The notes beneath the pieces are model-generated. The model was not told the DNA's origin and ran no database searches. It saw only the letters and a program-made list of their open reading frames with translations. 19,203 nt of DNA from Promethearchaeota archaeon (lineage in GTDB: Archaea > Asgardarchaeota > Lokiarchaeia > Sigyniarchaeales > SOKP01). The position numbers were made by a program, and so were the translations under genes. Shown one piece after another: positions 7,452 to 13,646 of this stretch. Positions within the stretch are counted from its first letter, which is position 1. Each line of letters opens with the position of its first letter. The DNA is taken from NCBI GenBank assembly GCA_019058135.1, contig JAHLWE010000368.1, forward strand, positions 1-19,203, written 5' to 3'.

Positions 7452-9251
7452 ATGTCATTAACATATTTTTCTGAAAAAGATCTGGACTTTCTAAATAAAT
7501 TATTTATGGAAAAAGGTTTTAAAGATAACCTTGAACCAACTAATAATTTTCGTTATTCCATTTTAGATAACAATATTATTACAATCTCAATTAAAAAACC
7601 TATTGAACTACCTCTTAGATTAAACATACCGTTTGAAATAGTATCTTTCAAATCCTCTCTTATCTTCATGATTAGAATTACGGATTTCTCCACACTAGAA
7701 AACTTAAATTATTTAATAGAAAAACTTAGAGAAATTGGAATTGAATCAAATTTAGAACATGAATTTCCTATTAAAGGAAAAGAGCCAGAGTTATTAAAAA
7801 TTTTAAATCAACTCATGCCAGAAGCAATAAATAACGAGCTTGAACCGAAATGGTTAAACAGAATAAGAATATCAATTTTTAACAAACAATCACAGTTCGA
7901 ACACTATAATAAAATAATTTCAACCAGTGTTAATAATTCAATTAAAAAATTAGGTATGGAAGCTACTAATGATTTACCATTGGATACAAAGAATGGCATT
8001 CCAAAATTTCGGGTAAATAATGTTCTTTTTTTTAAAAATGTAGACTCTAATAATGAATATCTTATATTGGAAAAAGGTTTTCTAACCTACTTCAATGATA
8101 TTATTATTAAAAACATACATATAAGAAGTTCTTGGAATTGTTATACACCTTATGTTTTATTAGAATTATTTAATGAAGAGAATTTCAATCTTGAATTATT
8201 AGTTTCTTCATGGATTAAATTCTCTCGTATGATTTTAAATTCAATTATTGGATTGATAGAACTCGAAGAAATTAATAAATTGAATTTCTTACCAGGTAAT
8301 ATTAAGCAAATTGCTCTCAATTCTGAAAAAGATATAAATTTTCCTTTTATTCCTCTTAGTTATGAAAGTAAAATCGCAAAAGAATTGCATCCAGTAGAAT
8401 ATAAATTACTAGGCAATCCACCATCTAACTTTGAAGAAATCAATTCTATTGAATTATATCAACGAGCTTTAAAACAATTTAGCACATATAAGTTTTCTGA
8501 AGCAATTAATTTGTTTGTCGAAAGCATGAAAATTTTTAACAAATTTAAACAAAGAAAAATTGTAATTTTAATTCTACTACATTTAAGTAGAATTGCCAAA
8601 ATCTTAAATCAACCAAAAAAATCATTGGAATATCTAGAAAATGGATTGGAATTATGTAAAAGTGGAAATATCCCATTGGGTCTTATTATTAAATTACACA
8701 AAAAATTAGGAAAAACTTATTTATTATTTAACCAATTAAATAAGGCTAAGACTCATTTTCATATAATCATAAATTTTCTTGAATCAAATGTAACTGATAT
8801 AAATGACCAAGTAATTCTCGCTGATACATATTTGAGCCTTGCAAAAATCAACTTAAAAGAAGAAAACCTAAGTGAAGTTAAACTTCGATTCAATAAAGCA
8901 TTAAATATTTCTAAAGGTTCCCTCAAAATTCAATTAAAATATTTTTATGAAAGAGCAAAATACAACAAAAAAACAGAAAAAATGGCTTATGCAATAAAGT
9001 TATTAAAACAAGCTTTAAATTTACCGGGGCTGGATGAAAACACCATTCAACAACATAAAAAGCAAATTTTAAAAATTAATAAATTATTAGCAAAAATTTT
9101 TATATATTTTCGAAAAGATGCAAAAAATGCTCATATTGTTCTTGATAATATGAAAAAATTATTGACTTCTGATACCCTTTTTAACTTGAAAATGATGCAT
9201 AAATACTATCAAATGATGGCCGATTTCCATAAATTTCTATTAAATAGATGA
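7452..9251 (+). CDS. TPR-repeat protein coupled to the permease
   Basis: A 599-residue soluble protein with no signal peptide. The first 320 residues mix strands and helices and I do not recognise them. They seem to hold two similar alpha/beta sections: one around residues 1-130 with IITISIKKPIELPLRLNIPF, and one around 135-310. From about residue 335 to 540 helical hairpins follow the tetratricopeptide pattern: LYQRALKQFSTYKFSEAINL, then LEYLENGLELCKSGNIPLG, KLGKTYLLFNQLNKAKTHF and TYLSLAKINLKEENLSEV. TPR arrays mediate protein-protein contacts. Because the ATG lies 2 bases after the permease stop, translation is probably coupled, and a role in regulating or organising that transporter is a reasonable inference. 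No enzymatic motif was found. Confidence 0.82.
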   Translation: MSLTYFSEKDLDFLNKLFMEKGFKDNLEPTNNFRYSILDNNIITISIKKPIELPLRLNIPFEIVSFKSSLIFMIRITDFSTLENLNYLIEKLREIGIESNLEHEFPIKGKEPELLKILNQLMPEAINNELEPKWLNRIRISIFNKQSQFEHYNKIISTSVNNSIKKLGMEATNDLPLDTKNGIPKFRVNNVLFFKNVDSNNEYLILEKGFLTYFNDIIIKNIHIRSSWNCYTPYVLLELFNEENFNLELLVSSWIKFSRMILNSIIGLIELEEINKLNFLPGNIKQIALNSEKDINFPFIPLSYESKIAKELHPVEYKLLGNPPSNFEEINSIELYQRALKQFSTYKFSEAINLFVESMKIFNKFKQRKIVILILLHLSRIAKILNQPKKSLEYLENGLELCKSGNIPLGLIIKLHKKLGKTYLLFNQLNKAKTHFHIIINFLESNVTDINDQVILADTYLSLAKINLKEENLSEVKLRFNKALNISKGSLKIQLKYFYERAKYNKKTEKMAYAIKLLKQALNLPGLDENTIQQHKKQILKINKLLAKIFIYFRKDAKNAHIVLDNMKKLLTSDTLFNLKMMHKYYQMMADFHKFLLNR

Positions 9252-9325
9252 TAATATGTCAAATTATTTCTTAGATCAAGCTATTAATATTAAAAATCAA
9301 TTAAACGTCATTGGTGTTCCAATTT

Positions 9326-9344
9326 AAAACCAAAAATTTTTAAT
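9326..9344 (+). promoter_or_regulatory. candidate BRE/TATA promoter of eS30
   Basis: AAAACC followed by AAAAATTTTTAAT resembles an archaeal BRE plus TATA box. It would place transcription start near 9370, about 45 bases before the eS30 start codon. The AT-rich background weakens the call. Confidence 0.3.
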
Positions 9345-9412
9345 CGCTTAATGATTTTAAAATTATAATAATAATAAACAATAACCCAAAATAAATAAGG
9401 AAAGAAAAGAAT

Positions 9413-9613
9413 ATGCCCGGTTCTCATGGTTCTTTAACGAAAGCAGGTAAAGTTAGAACTCAAACACCTAAAGTTCAAAGACGGGGTGTCAACGCCCGCC
9501 CAAAGAAAATCCCCCGAGTCAGATATCGAGAAAACTATAAAAAAAGAATAATAAAAGGAGAATATGGTGGTCAAACGGGTTCTATTGGCGCAAAACGTAG
9601 ATATAGGAAGTGA
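9413..9613 (+). CDS. rps30e: small ribosomal subunit protein eS30
   Basis: A 66-residue, strongly basic protein matching eS30, a small-subunit protein shared by eukaryotes and part of the Archaea and absent from Bacteria. The diagnostic N-terminal block is GSHGSLTKAGKVRTQTPKVQ (residues 3-22), equivalent to HGSLARAGKVRGQTPKV in eukaryotic members. A lysine/arginine-rich tail follows. In animals eS30 is made as a fusion to the ubiquitin-like FUBI domain; here it stands alone. A short purine-rich stretch (AAGGAAAGAAAAG) precedes the ATG and can serve as ribosome binding site. Base composition is less AT-rich than its neighbours, as expected for a highly expressed ribosomal gene. A T-run directly after the stop may end transcription. 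Confidence 0.95.
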   Translation: MPGSHGSLTKAGKVRTQTPKVQRRGVNARPKKIPRVRYRENYKKRIIKGEYGGQTGSIGAKRRYRK

Positions 9614-9622
9614 CTCTTTTTT
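9613..9622 (+). terminator. T-rich terminator after eS30
   Basis: The stop codon is followed at once by a CTC and a run of seven T residues, the usual form of intrinsic termination in Archaea, where no hairpin is required. The rest of the gap up to 9836 shows only further T-rich stretches and no gene. Confidence 0.4.
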
Positions 9623-9836
9623 TAAAATCAACCAATTTTAATTAGATTTATTTCTACTTTTTAATTAACCTACTTCTCTTTTCTTCATGTCAATTTAAAA
9701 ACTTCGGTATTTGTTTTCCTCTTTTTAAATAAGGTATTTTTCTCTCAAAAATCGGTCTAAAGATCTTTTTAATATATTTCTTTTTTTTGTTTATTTAAAG
9801 GATTTGTTTATTGATTGCTAAATGGTGTATCTATAA

Positions 9837-10037
9837 ATGAAAATAAAAAGAAATAAAAAGCTAAAAAAGTTATTAAATTCAAATAAAAGAGACATATTTG
9901 GAGATAAAATAAAATTATGCCCTGCATGTAGTGCTACTATTTTGGATAAAAATGCAATTTTATGTCCAAATTGTAAAACAAATCTTAATAATAAAAATAA
10001 TAAATATAAAATTATTAAAAGAAAAATGGAGGATTGA
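9837..10037 (+). CDS. small zinc-ribbon protein
   Basis: A 66-residue protein with a lysine-rich N-terminus, one zinc ribbon (CPAC at about 28-31 and CPNC at about 43-46) and a basic asparagine/lysine-rich tail. The zinc-binding pattern is the same treble-clef-like knuckle pair used by the two membrane proteins that follow, but this one lacks transmembrane segments. Its stop lies 8 bases before the ATG I prefer for the next gene, and a GGAGG motif sits in its final codons (10028-10032), so translation is likely coupled. The basic tails suggest nucleic-acid or ribosome contact, but this is speculative. Small size lowers confidence. Confidence 0.62.
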   Translation: MKIKRNKKLKKLLNSNKRDIFGDKIKLCPACSATILDKNAILCPNCKTNLNNKNNKYKIIKRKMED

Positions 10038-10045
10038 AAAAAAAA

Positions 10046-10513
10046 ATGAAAGATGAAGAACATGGCACAATTGCCATACGAAATAGTGTTATTGGTGCAT
10101 TTACTGCGACCCTTGTTTTTATTGTGTTATCAATTTTTATAACTGGTTGGTGGTGGTATATGATTATTGGTTTTATTTGGATTGGAACAATCTCTAATGT
10201 TCTTAGATTTTACATGGTAGAAAGAGTTAATTGTCCAAGCTGTGGTTCACCAGCTAATAAATTCGATAAATTTTGTAAAATTTGCGGTCATAAATTTCTC
10301 AATATGTGTCCTAAATGCCAGAAACCAGTTACAATTGGAGCAAAATTTTGTGAAGAATGTGGAACTGAGCTTAAACAACCTGAAAAAGTAGAACCACCAA
10401 TTCCATCTGAAGAAGTAAAAGGAGCTATAATTAATTTTTGCCCAGGATGCGGTGAAAAAGTTGAAAATCCTAGCGCAAAACACTGTTCGTATTGTGGAAC
10501 TGCTTTAAAATAA
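10046..10513 (+). CDS. membrane protein with three zinc ribbons
   Basis: A 155-residue protein if started at the ATG at 10046; a TTG at 10034 would add four residues (MKKK). The ATG is preferred because the GGAGG motif at 10028-10032 leaves only 1 base before the TTG. The 13 bases to the ATG are long but workable. Two adjacent hydrophobic helices (SVIGAFTATLVFIVLSIFI and WWYMIIGFIWIGTISNVL) span the membrane. Then come three double-knuckle zinc ribbons: CPSC...CKIC, CPKC...CEEC, and after a proline-rich spacer CPGC...CSYC. The soluble ribbons most likely face the cytoplasm. It is clearly paralogous to the next gene (same helix pair, same FIWIG..(S/G)N.LRF motif). Function unknown; a membrane-recruited adaptor fits the architecture. 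Confidence 0.8.
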   Translation: MKDEEHGTIAIRNSVIGAFTATLVFIVLSIFITGWWWYMIIGFIWIGTISNVLRFYMVERVNCPSCGSPANKFDKFCKICGHKFLNMCPKCQKPVTIGAKFCEECGTELKQPEKVEPPIPSEEVKGAIINFCPGCGEKVENPSAKHCSYCGTALK

Positions 10514-10548
10514 AAAATATCTATATTTTTTTTCTTTTTAATAAATAT

Positions 10549-10938
10549 GTGATAAAAAAAATCTTTAATACAAGAAAAATAAGAGAAAATAGATGTGGTG
10601 AAAAACTGACTGATTATAGTTATAAATTGGCAAGTTCTGCTATTGGTTCAATGATTGGGACTCTAATTTTTGCTTTGATAGCTCAGATCCCAGGATTGGG
10701 ATGGCAATGGTGGATTATCATGATTATTGCCTTCATATGGATTGGTTTCTTTGGCAACTTACTAAGGTTTTTTTTCATTGCTGGAAAGAAATGCCCTCAG
10801 TGTGGGGGAAATATTAGTAGAAATGCAAAATTTTGCAAAAAATGTGGCTACCAATTTTTTAAAGAATGTCCTCAATGTAAAAAGATGCTACGTTCTGGAG
10901 CAAGATTCTGTGATGAATGTGGAGCTCAAATAGAATAA
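10549..10938 (+). CDS. membrane protein with two zinc ribbons, paralogue of upstream gene
   Basis: The frame is open from an ATG at 10492, which would overlap the preceding gene by 22 bases and add an unconvincing leader. I chose the GTG at 10549 (129 residues). Similarity to the upstream paralogue begins only near GEKLTDYSYK, so even this start may be too early. The protein has a helix pair (SAIGSMIGTLIFALIAQIPG and WWIIMIIAFIWIGFFGNLLR) followed by two zinc ribbons, CPQC...CKKC and CPQC...CDEC. It lacks the third ribbon of its neighbour. The shared architecture and adjacent position indicate tandem duplication followed by divergence. Function is unknown. Confidence 0.75.
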   Translation: MIKKIFNTRKIRENRCGEKLTDYSYKLASSAIGSMIGTLIFALIAQIPGLGWQWWIIMIIAFIWIGFFGNLLRFFFIAGKKCPQCGGNISRNAKFCKKCGYQFFKECPQCKKMLRSGARFCDECGAQIE

Positions 10939-10969
10939 TAATCCTAATAAACTTAAATTTAAATTATAC

Positions 10970-10985
10970 TTTTTTTTATTTTTTT
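10970..10985 (+). terminator. T-rich stretch between convergent genes
   Basis: A nearly unbroken run of T residues lies in the 58-base gap between the zinc-ribbon gene and the convergent hydrolase gene. It fits an archaeal T-tract terminator for the forward unit. Confidence 0.4.
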
Positions 10986-10996
10986 GATTAAATAAA

Positions 10997-11809
10997 TTAA
11001 TTTAATAAATCAAAAATCTTCAATTTCATTCCGTCCTCTGCAGCGATAACTCTTTTTATTTCAGTTTGTTCCTGTAATTTTTTAACTTGGGAAGGTACAA
11101 AATTTCTATCTGACCTTGGGCTGTCCATATATGCTCCGAAATGTGTAATAATTAGTGTATTTGGAGTGGGATCAATCTTATTTAAATAAGGAATTACTTC
11201 ATCCGTACAAAGATGCCGTTTACAATAGATCGAATTAGGTCTTAGAAGATTTAATACTAAGATATCGATACCATGAAATTGGTCCGGAAATTTATCAAAT
11301 ACCATTGTATCACTTGAAAATGCAATGGAATAATCTTTTAACTTAAATTTTACACCAAAACCTTGAATTTTAGTATGTTCTACTTTTGTTCCAATGATTT
11401 CTATTCCATTATAATTAAATGTATCTCCCGCCTTGAATGGAATAATTTTTTCTAACATATTTTGGTGATATTGACTAATATAATTAATAACATTTTGTGG
11501 CGCAAATAATATGCCTTTTTTTACGAGTTTTCTCTCATTATCATAAAATCTATTACGTGAAGCCTCGATCATAACTTGAATATCATTAAAGTGATCAACA
11601 TGAAAATGAGTCACAAAAAATAATTCGGTCTTTAAAGGATCTTCATTATATTGATTTATTCTTACAATTGCTCCGGGACCAGGATCTATGTGTGCTTGGA
11701 TTCCATTGAATTTAAATAAAATACCTCCAGTTGCTCGATATTGCGTTCTAATATGAATACGGCCACCTCCCGATCCTAAAAAGACAATTTCATCTTCCTT
11801 GTTGCTCAT
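10997..11809 (-). CDS. metallo-beta-lactamase-fold hydrolase
   Basis: A 270-residue enzyme of the metallo-beta-lactamase fold. The metal site is complete: THFHVDHFND at about residues 67-76 (H68, H70, D72, H73), a His at about 145 (VEHTKIQG), the bridging Asp in FSSDT at about 167, and the final His in ITHFG at about 223. The N-terminal GSGGGR loop and the AHIDPGPGA strand-loop match RNase Z/phosphodiesterase-like members and hint at a phosphodiester or cyclic-phosphate substrate. The flexible exosite arm of true RNase Z is not evident, so tRNA 3' processing should not be assumed even though a tRNA gene is next door. It is convergent with the zinc-ribbon genes and divergent from tRNA-Trp. Confidence 0.9.
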   Translation of the reverse strand: MSNKEDEIVFLGSGGGRIHIRTQYRATGGILFKFNGIQAHIDPGPGAIVRINQYNEDPLKTELFFVTHFHVDHFNDIQVMIEASRNRFYDNERKLVKKGILFAPQNVINYISQYHQNMLEKIIPFKAGDTFNYNGIEIIGTKVEHTKIQGFGVKFKLKDYSIAFSSDTMVFDKFPDQFHGIDILVLNLLRPNSIYCKRHLCTDEVIPYLNKIDPTPNTLIITHFGAYMDSPRSDRNFVPSQVKKLQEQTEIKRVIAAEDGMKLKIFDLLN

Positions 11810-11916
11810 TAAACCTAATCACTTTTTTAAAAACAATTAAAGATAATGTTTCATTGAAAAAAATGTTTACTTAGTAAAATTTTTTAGATTTAGATAATTT
11901 ATTATTATCAAATTAA

Positions 11917-12020
11917 GGGGATGTGGCCTAGCCCGGTTTGATTCTGAGTAGTTTCAGGACACGAGAAACGGCGCCAGCCTCCAGAGTTGGTGATCATGGG
12001 TTCAAATCCCATCATCCCCA
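11917..12020 (+). tRNA. tRNA-Trp (CCA anticodon) with apparent D-loop intron
   Basis: Acceptor strands GGGGATG and CATCCCC pair over all seven positions, with A as discriminator base. The T-arm is ATGGG, TTCAAAT, CCCAT. The anticodon arm is CCAGC, loop CTCCAGA, GTTGG, giving anticodon CCA for tryptophan, with a 5-base variable loop. The gene is 104 bases, about 29 longer than a normal tRNA, and all the excess lies in the D-loop. Joining GCCTAGCCCGG directly to AAACGGCG restores a normal D-arm (G10-C25, C11-G24, C12-G23, loop with G18-G19) and a 75-base mature tRNA. The CCA tail is not encoded. The anticodon loop itself is uninterrupted. A TATA-like TTTATTATTA lies just upstream, at about 11898-11907. 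Confidence 0.9.
11937..11965 (+). other. putative 29-base tRNA-Trp intron in the D-loop
   Basis: The inserted segment contains a hairpin (TTCTGA at 11942-11947 pairing with TCAGGA at 11954-11959). At its borders a 4-base-pair helix can form between GTTT (11936-11939) and AAAC (11966-11969). Outside it, GCC (11931-11933) pairs with GGC (11970-11972), separated by a 2-base bulge. This resembles a relaxed bulge-helix-bulge site of the archaeal tRNA splicing endonuclease. The exact cut may shift by one base without changing the product, because both sides carry G. Confidence 0.6.
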
Positions 12021-12031
12021 TTTATAAAACC

Positions 12032-12290
12032 TTAAATATCAAATACCTTATCTTCAATTAATTTATCAGCTTTATGCTCAAGATTTTCATAAGTTAGATC
12101 TTTTTTAGAATATCGCCCTTTTAAAAATTCAAGGGGGTTTTATATAATAATTAATTTCAACTCTTTCCGGTTCTTTATGGATCAAATATAATTTATCTCC
12201 TTTTTTAATATTGAATTTTTTTCGAATTTCTTTAAGAATTGTGATTATTCCTTTGTCTCCTACGATGGATTCAATATTAATTTTTATCAC
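12032..12290 (-). pseudogene. frameshifted AbrB/MazE-type antitoxin-like gene
   Basis: From a GTG at 12290 the reverse strand encodes 53 residues. They include GDKGIITILKEIRKKFNIKK and GDKLYL, the classic swapped-hairpin SpoVT-AbrB DNA-binding domain. A TGA at 12131-12129 stops the frame, directly after a run of five C residues (G5 on the forward strand, 12133-12137). In the +1 frame the coding continues smoothly as PLEFLKGRYSKKDLTYENLE and on to a TAA at 12034-12032, which is the expected C-terminal toxin-binding type tail. Removing one C would give a continuous protein of about 85 residues. No toxin gene (PIN or MazF type) is visible next to it. The 3' end lies 11 bases from tRNA-Trp. It may be a real pseudogene, a sequencing error in the C-run, or a frameshifted gene. 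Confidence 0.72.
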
Positions 12291-12347
12291 CTATTTGGAA
12301 ATATTAAAAATTATTAAAATAAAAATTTAAAATTAAAATATAATAGT

Positions 12348-12518
12348 TTAAGCGGGAAACCAATGCCTACAAACAATGCACTGACATATTCTCTGTTTTC
12401 TCCCGTTTTTTAATATTAGTACACGGTTAACTAATACACTCCCACACTTTTCGCATAATTGCAAACCTGTTTTATCACTGAATATGGTTTGTTTATTTCT
12501 CAAATCTGTAGAAACCAT
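12348..12518 (-). CDS. 56-residue zinc-ribbon protein
   Basis: A short reverse-strand gene from ATG at 12518 to TAA at 12348. The protein has a polar N-terminus, then LCEKCGS (Cys at about 22 and 25), a strand-turn-strand section (VLVNRVLILKNGRKQ), then ICQCIVCRHWF (Cys at about 45, 47 and 50). CxxC plus CxxC with a strand hairpin between is a zinc ribbon, and the extra Cys and the RHW end are distinctive. It resembles small archaeal ribbon proteins with possible nucleic-acid roles, but I do not recognise the family. It lies 57 bases upstream of the AbrB-like remnant on the same strand. The cysteine arrangement supports a real gene despite its size. Confidence 0.6.
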   Translation of the reverse strand: MVSTDLRNKQTIFSDKTGLQLCEKCGSVLVNRVLILKNGRKQRICQCIVCRHWFPA

Positions 12519-12653
12519 TCTTATACCTAATAATTATAATAGATTTTTTTACTAATATAACTGCTTTTTTTTAGAATTTTCTTCAAATTTTTTTTTTCTT
12601 CACAAATAATTCTAATGTTTTTCAACTCTACTCTCTTTAATTGCATTAGAGCG

Positions 12654-12711
12654 ACTCAATAATACCATTCTATTAATGAATTTATTAAATGTAGAATGAT
12701 TTTCATTGAGT
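12654..12711. repeat. 58-base imperfect palindrome (long hairpin)
   Basis: ACTCAAT (12654-12660) pairs with ATTGAGT (12705-12711), CATTCTA (12666-12672) with TAGAATG (12692-12698), and TTAAT (12673-12677) with ATTAA (12684-12688). This gives 19 base pairs with one internal loop (5 by 6 bases), one 3-base bulge and a 6-base end loop. It lies in the gap 12519-12802, which has no gene I can support. It could be a structured RNA, a regulatory palindrome upstream of the GPN GTPase gene, or a remnant of a small inverted-repeat element. Confidence 0.5.
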
Positions 12712-12802
12712 AAAAAATAAAATCCAAATCGTATCAATAGATTTTATAATCTTTAAAAGATTATTTTACTTATTACAGAGTAAATCACAATTTTCAAGCC
12801 CC

Positions 12803-13579
12803 ATGTTATTTAATTATGTAATCGGACCAGCAGGAAGCGGAAAATCCACATTAGTTGCTCAGCTAAAAGATTACATCTCTATGAGAGATTCAGAAATAAC
12901 TGTAATTGCAATTAATTTAGACCCAGGCGCGTTAGATTTAAAGTTTAATCCAGATATTGATATAAGGAATTATATCACCTTAGATGAAGTTATGAGGAAG
13001 TATAATTTAGGTCCAAATGGAGGAATGATATTAGCTGCAGATTTAATGATAAATTATATAGAAGATCTCAAATATGAGATAAATCAATATCAACCTGATT
13101 GGGTTTTAATTGATACTGCAGGTCAGTTAGAATTATTTGCTTTCAGGGAAGTGGGTCCAATTATCGCAAGTTCCTTAGGTTTCGGTGATGTTCAGAGATC
13201 GACAACTTTTTTATTTGATTCATATATGGTAAAACGACCGAATGGATTTATATCTACCCTGCTATTAGCTGCTTCGGTTCAATATCGATTTCTAAATATT
13301 CCACAAATTAACGCTCTTTCTAAAATCGATTTATTAGATGATGATTTAATTGATATGATCCTCGAATGGAGCACAGACTTTCAAAAATTAAGTGAGGCTA
13401 CCAATGAAAGGGAAAAAGGTTTAATACGTGAATTATCTCTTTTAATATCCGAAGTATTTTCTCAACTAGGCTCTACATCTGAATTAATTCCAATCACAAC
13501 GTTAAGAGAAGATGGTTTAGACATTTTATTTGGGACTCTTCAACGCATTTTTGATTCGGATAAATCAGAGTTTTATTGA
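12803..13579 (+). CDS. GPN-loop GTPase
   Basis: A 258-residue GTPase of the GPN/XAB1 family. The Walker A/G1 loop is GPAGSGKST (8-16). The diagnostic GPN insertion, GPNGG, is at about 70-74 and reaches into the partner's active site in the homodimer. G3 is DTAGQLE at about 104-110, and the base-specificity loop reads SKIDLL at about 173-178, with Ser in place of the usual Asn of NKxD. Length matches the archaeal single-copy form. Eukaryotic GPN1-3 assist RNA polymerase II assembly and nuclear import; the archaeal ancestor's role is not settled but is probably in assembly of large complexes. The next gene follows after 67 bases and may share its transcript. Confidence 0.93.
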   Translation: MLFNYVIGPAGSGKSTLVAQLKDYISMRDSEITVIAINLDPGALDLKFNPDIDIRNYITLDEVMRKYNLGPNGGMILAADLMINYIEDLKYEINQYQPDWVLIDTAGQLELFAFREVGPIIASSLGFGDVQRSTTFLFDSYMVKRPNGFISTLLLAASVQYRFLNIPQINALSKIDLLDDDLIDMILEWSTDFQKLSEATNEREKGLIRELSLLISEVFSQLGSTSELIPITTLREDGLDILFGTLQRIFDSDKSEFY

Positions 13580-13646
13580 ATAAAAATAGTTTTAAATTTT
13601 AAAGATTTTTTTATAAAAATAGCATAGAAAGAATTGTATCCTTAAT

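Noticed and set aside
9256..9327. 23-codon frame MSNYFLDQAINIKNQLNVIG..., 4 bases after the TPR gene
   Set aside because: Too short, without ribosome binding site, motif or recognisable partner. It may be a gene remnant, but nothing proves it.
9614..9836. Possible small RNA or gene between eS30 and the first zinc-ribbon gene
   Set aside because: Only T-rich tracts and a short AAAGATCTTT palindrome are seen; no extended stem or coding pattern.
11917..12020. Reading the tRNA as tRNA-Leu or tRNA-Ser because of its length
   Set aside because: The extra bases lie in the D-loop, not the variable arm (only 5 bases), and the anticodon CCA is clear.
12021..12290. A complete toxin-antitoxin pair next to the tRNA
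   Set aside because: Only the antitoxin-like half is present and its frame is broken. The neighbouring 56-residue protein has zinc-ribbon cysteines, not a PIN or MazF toxin pattern.
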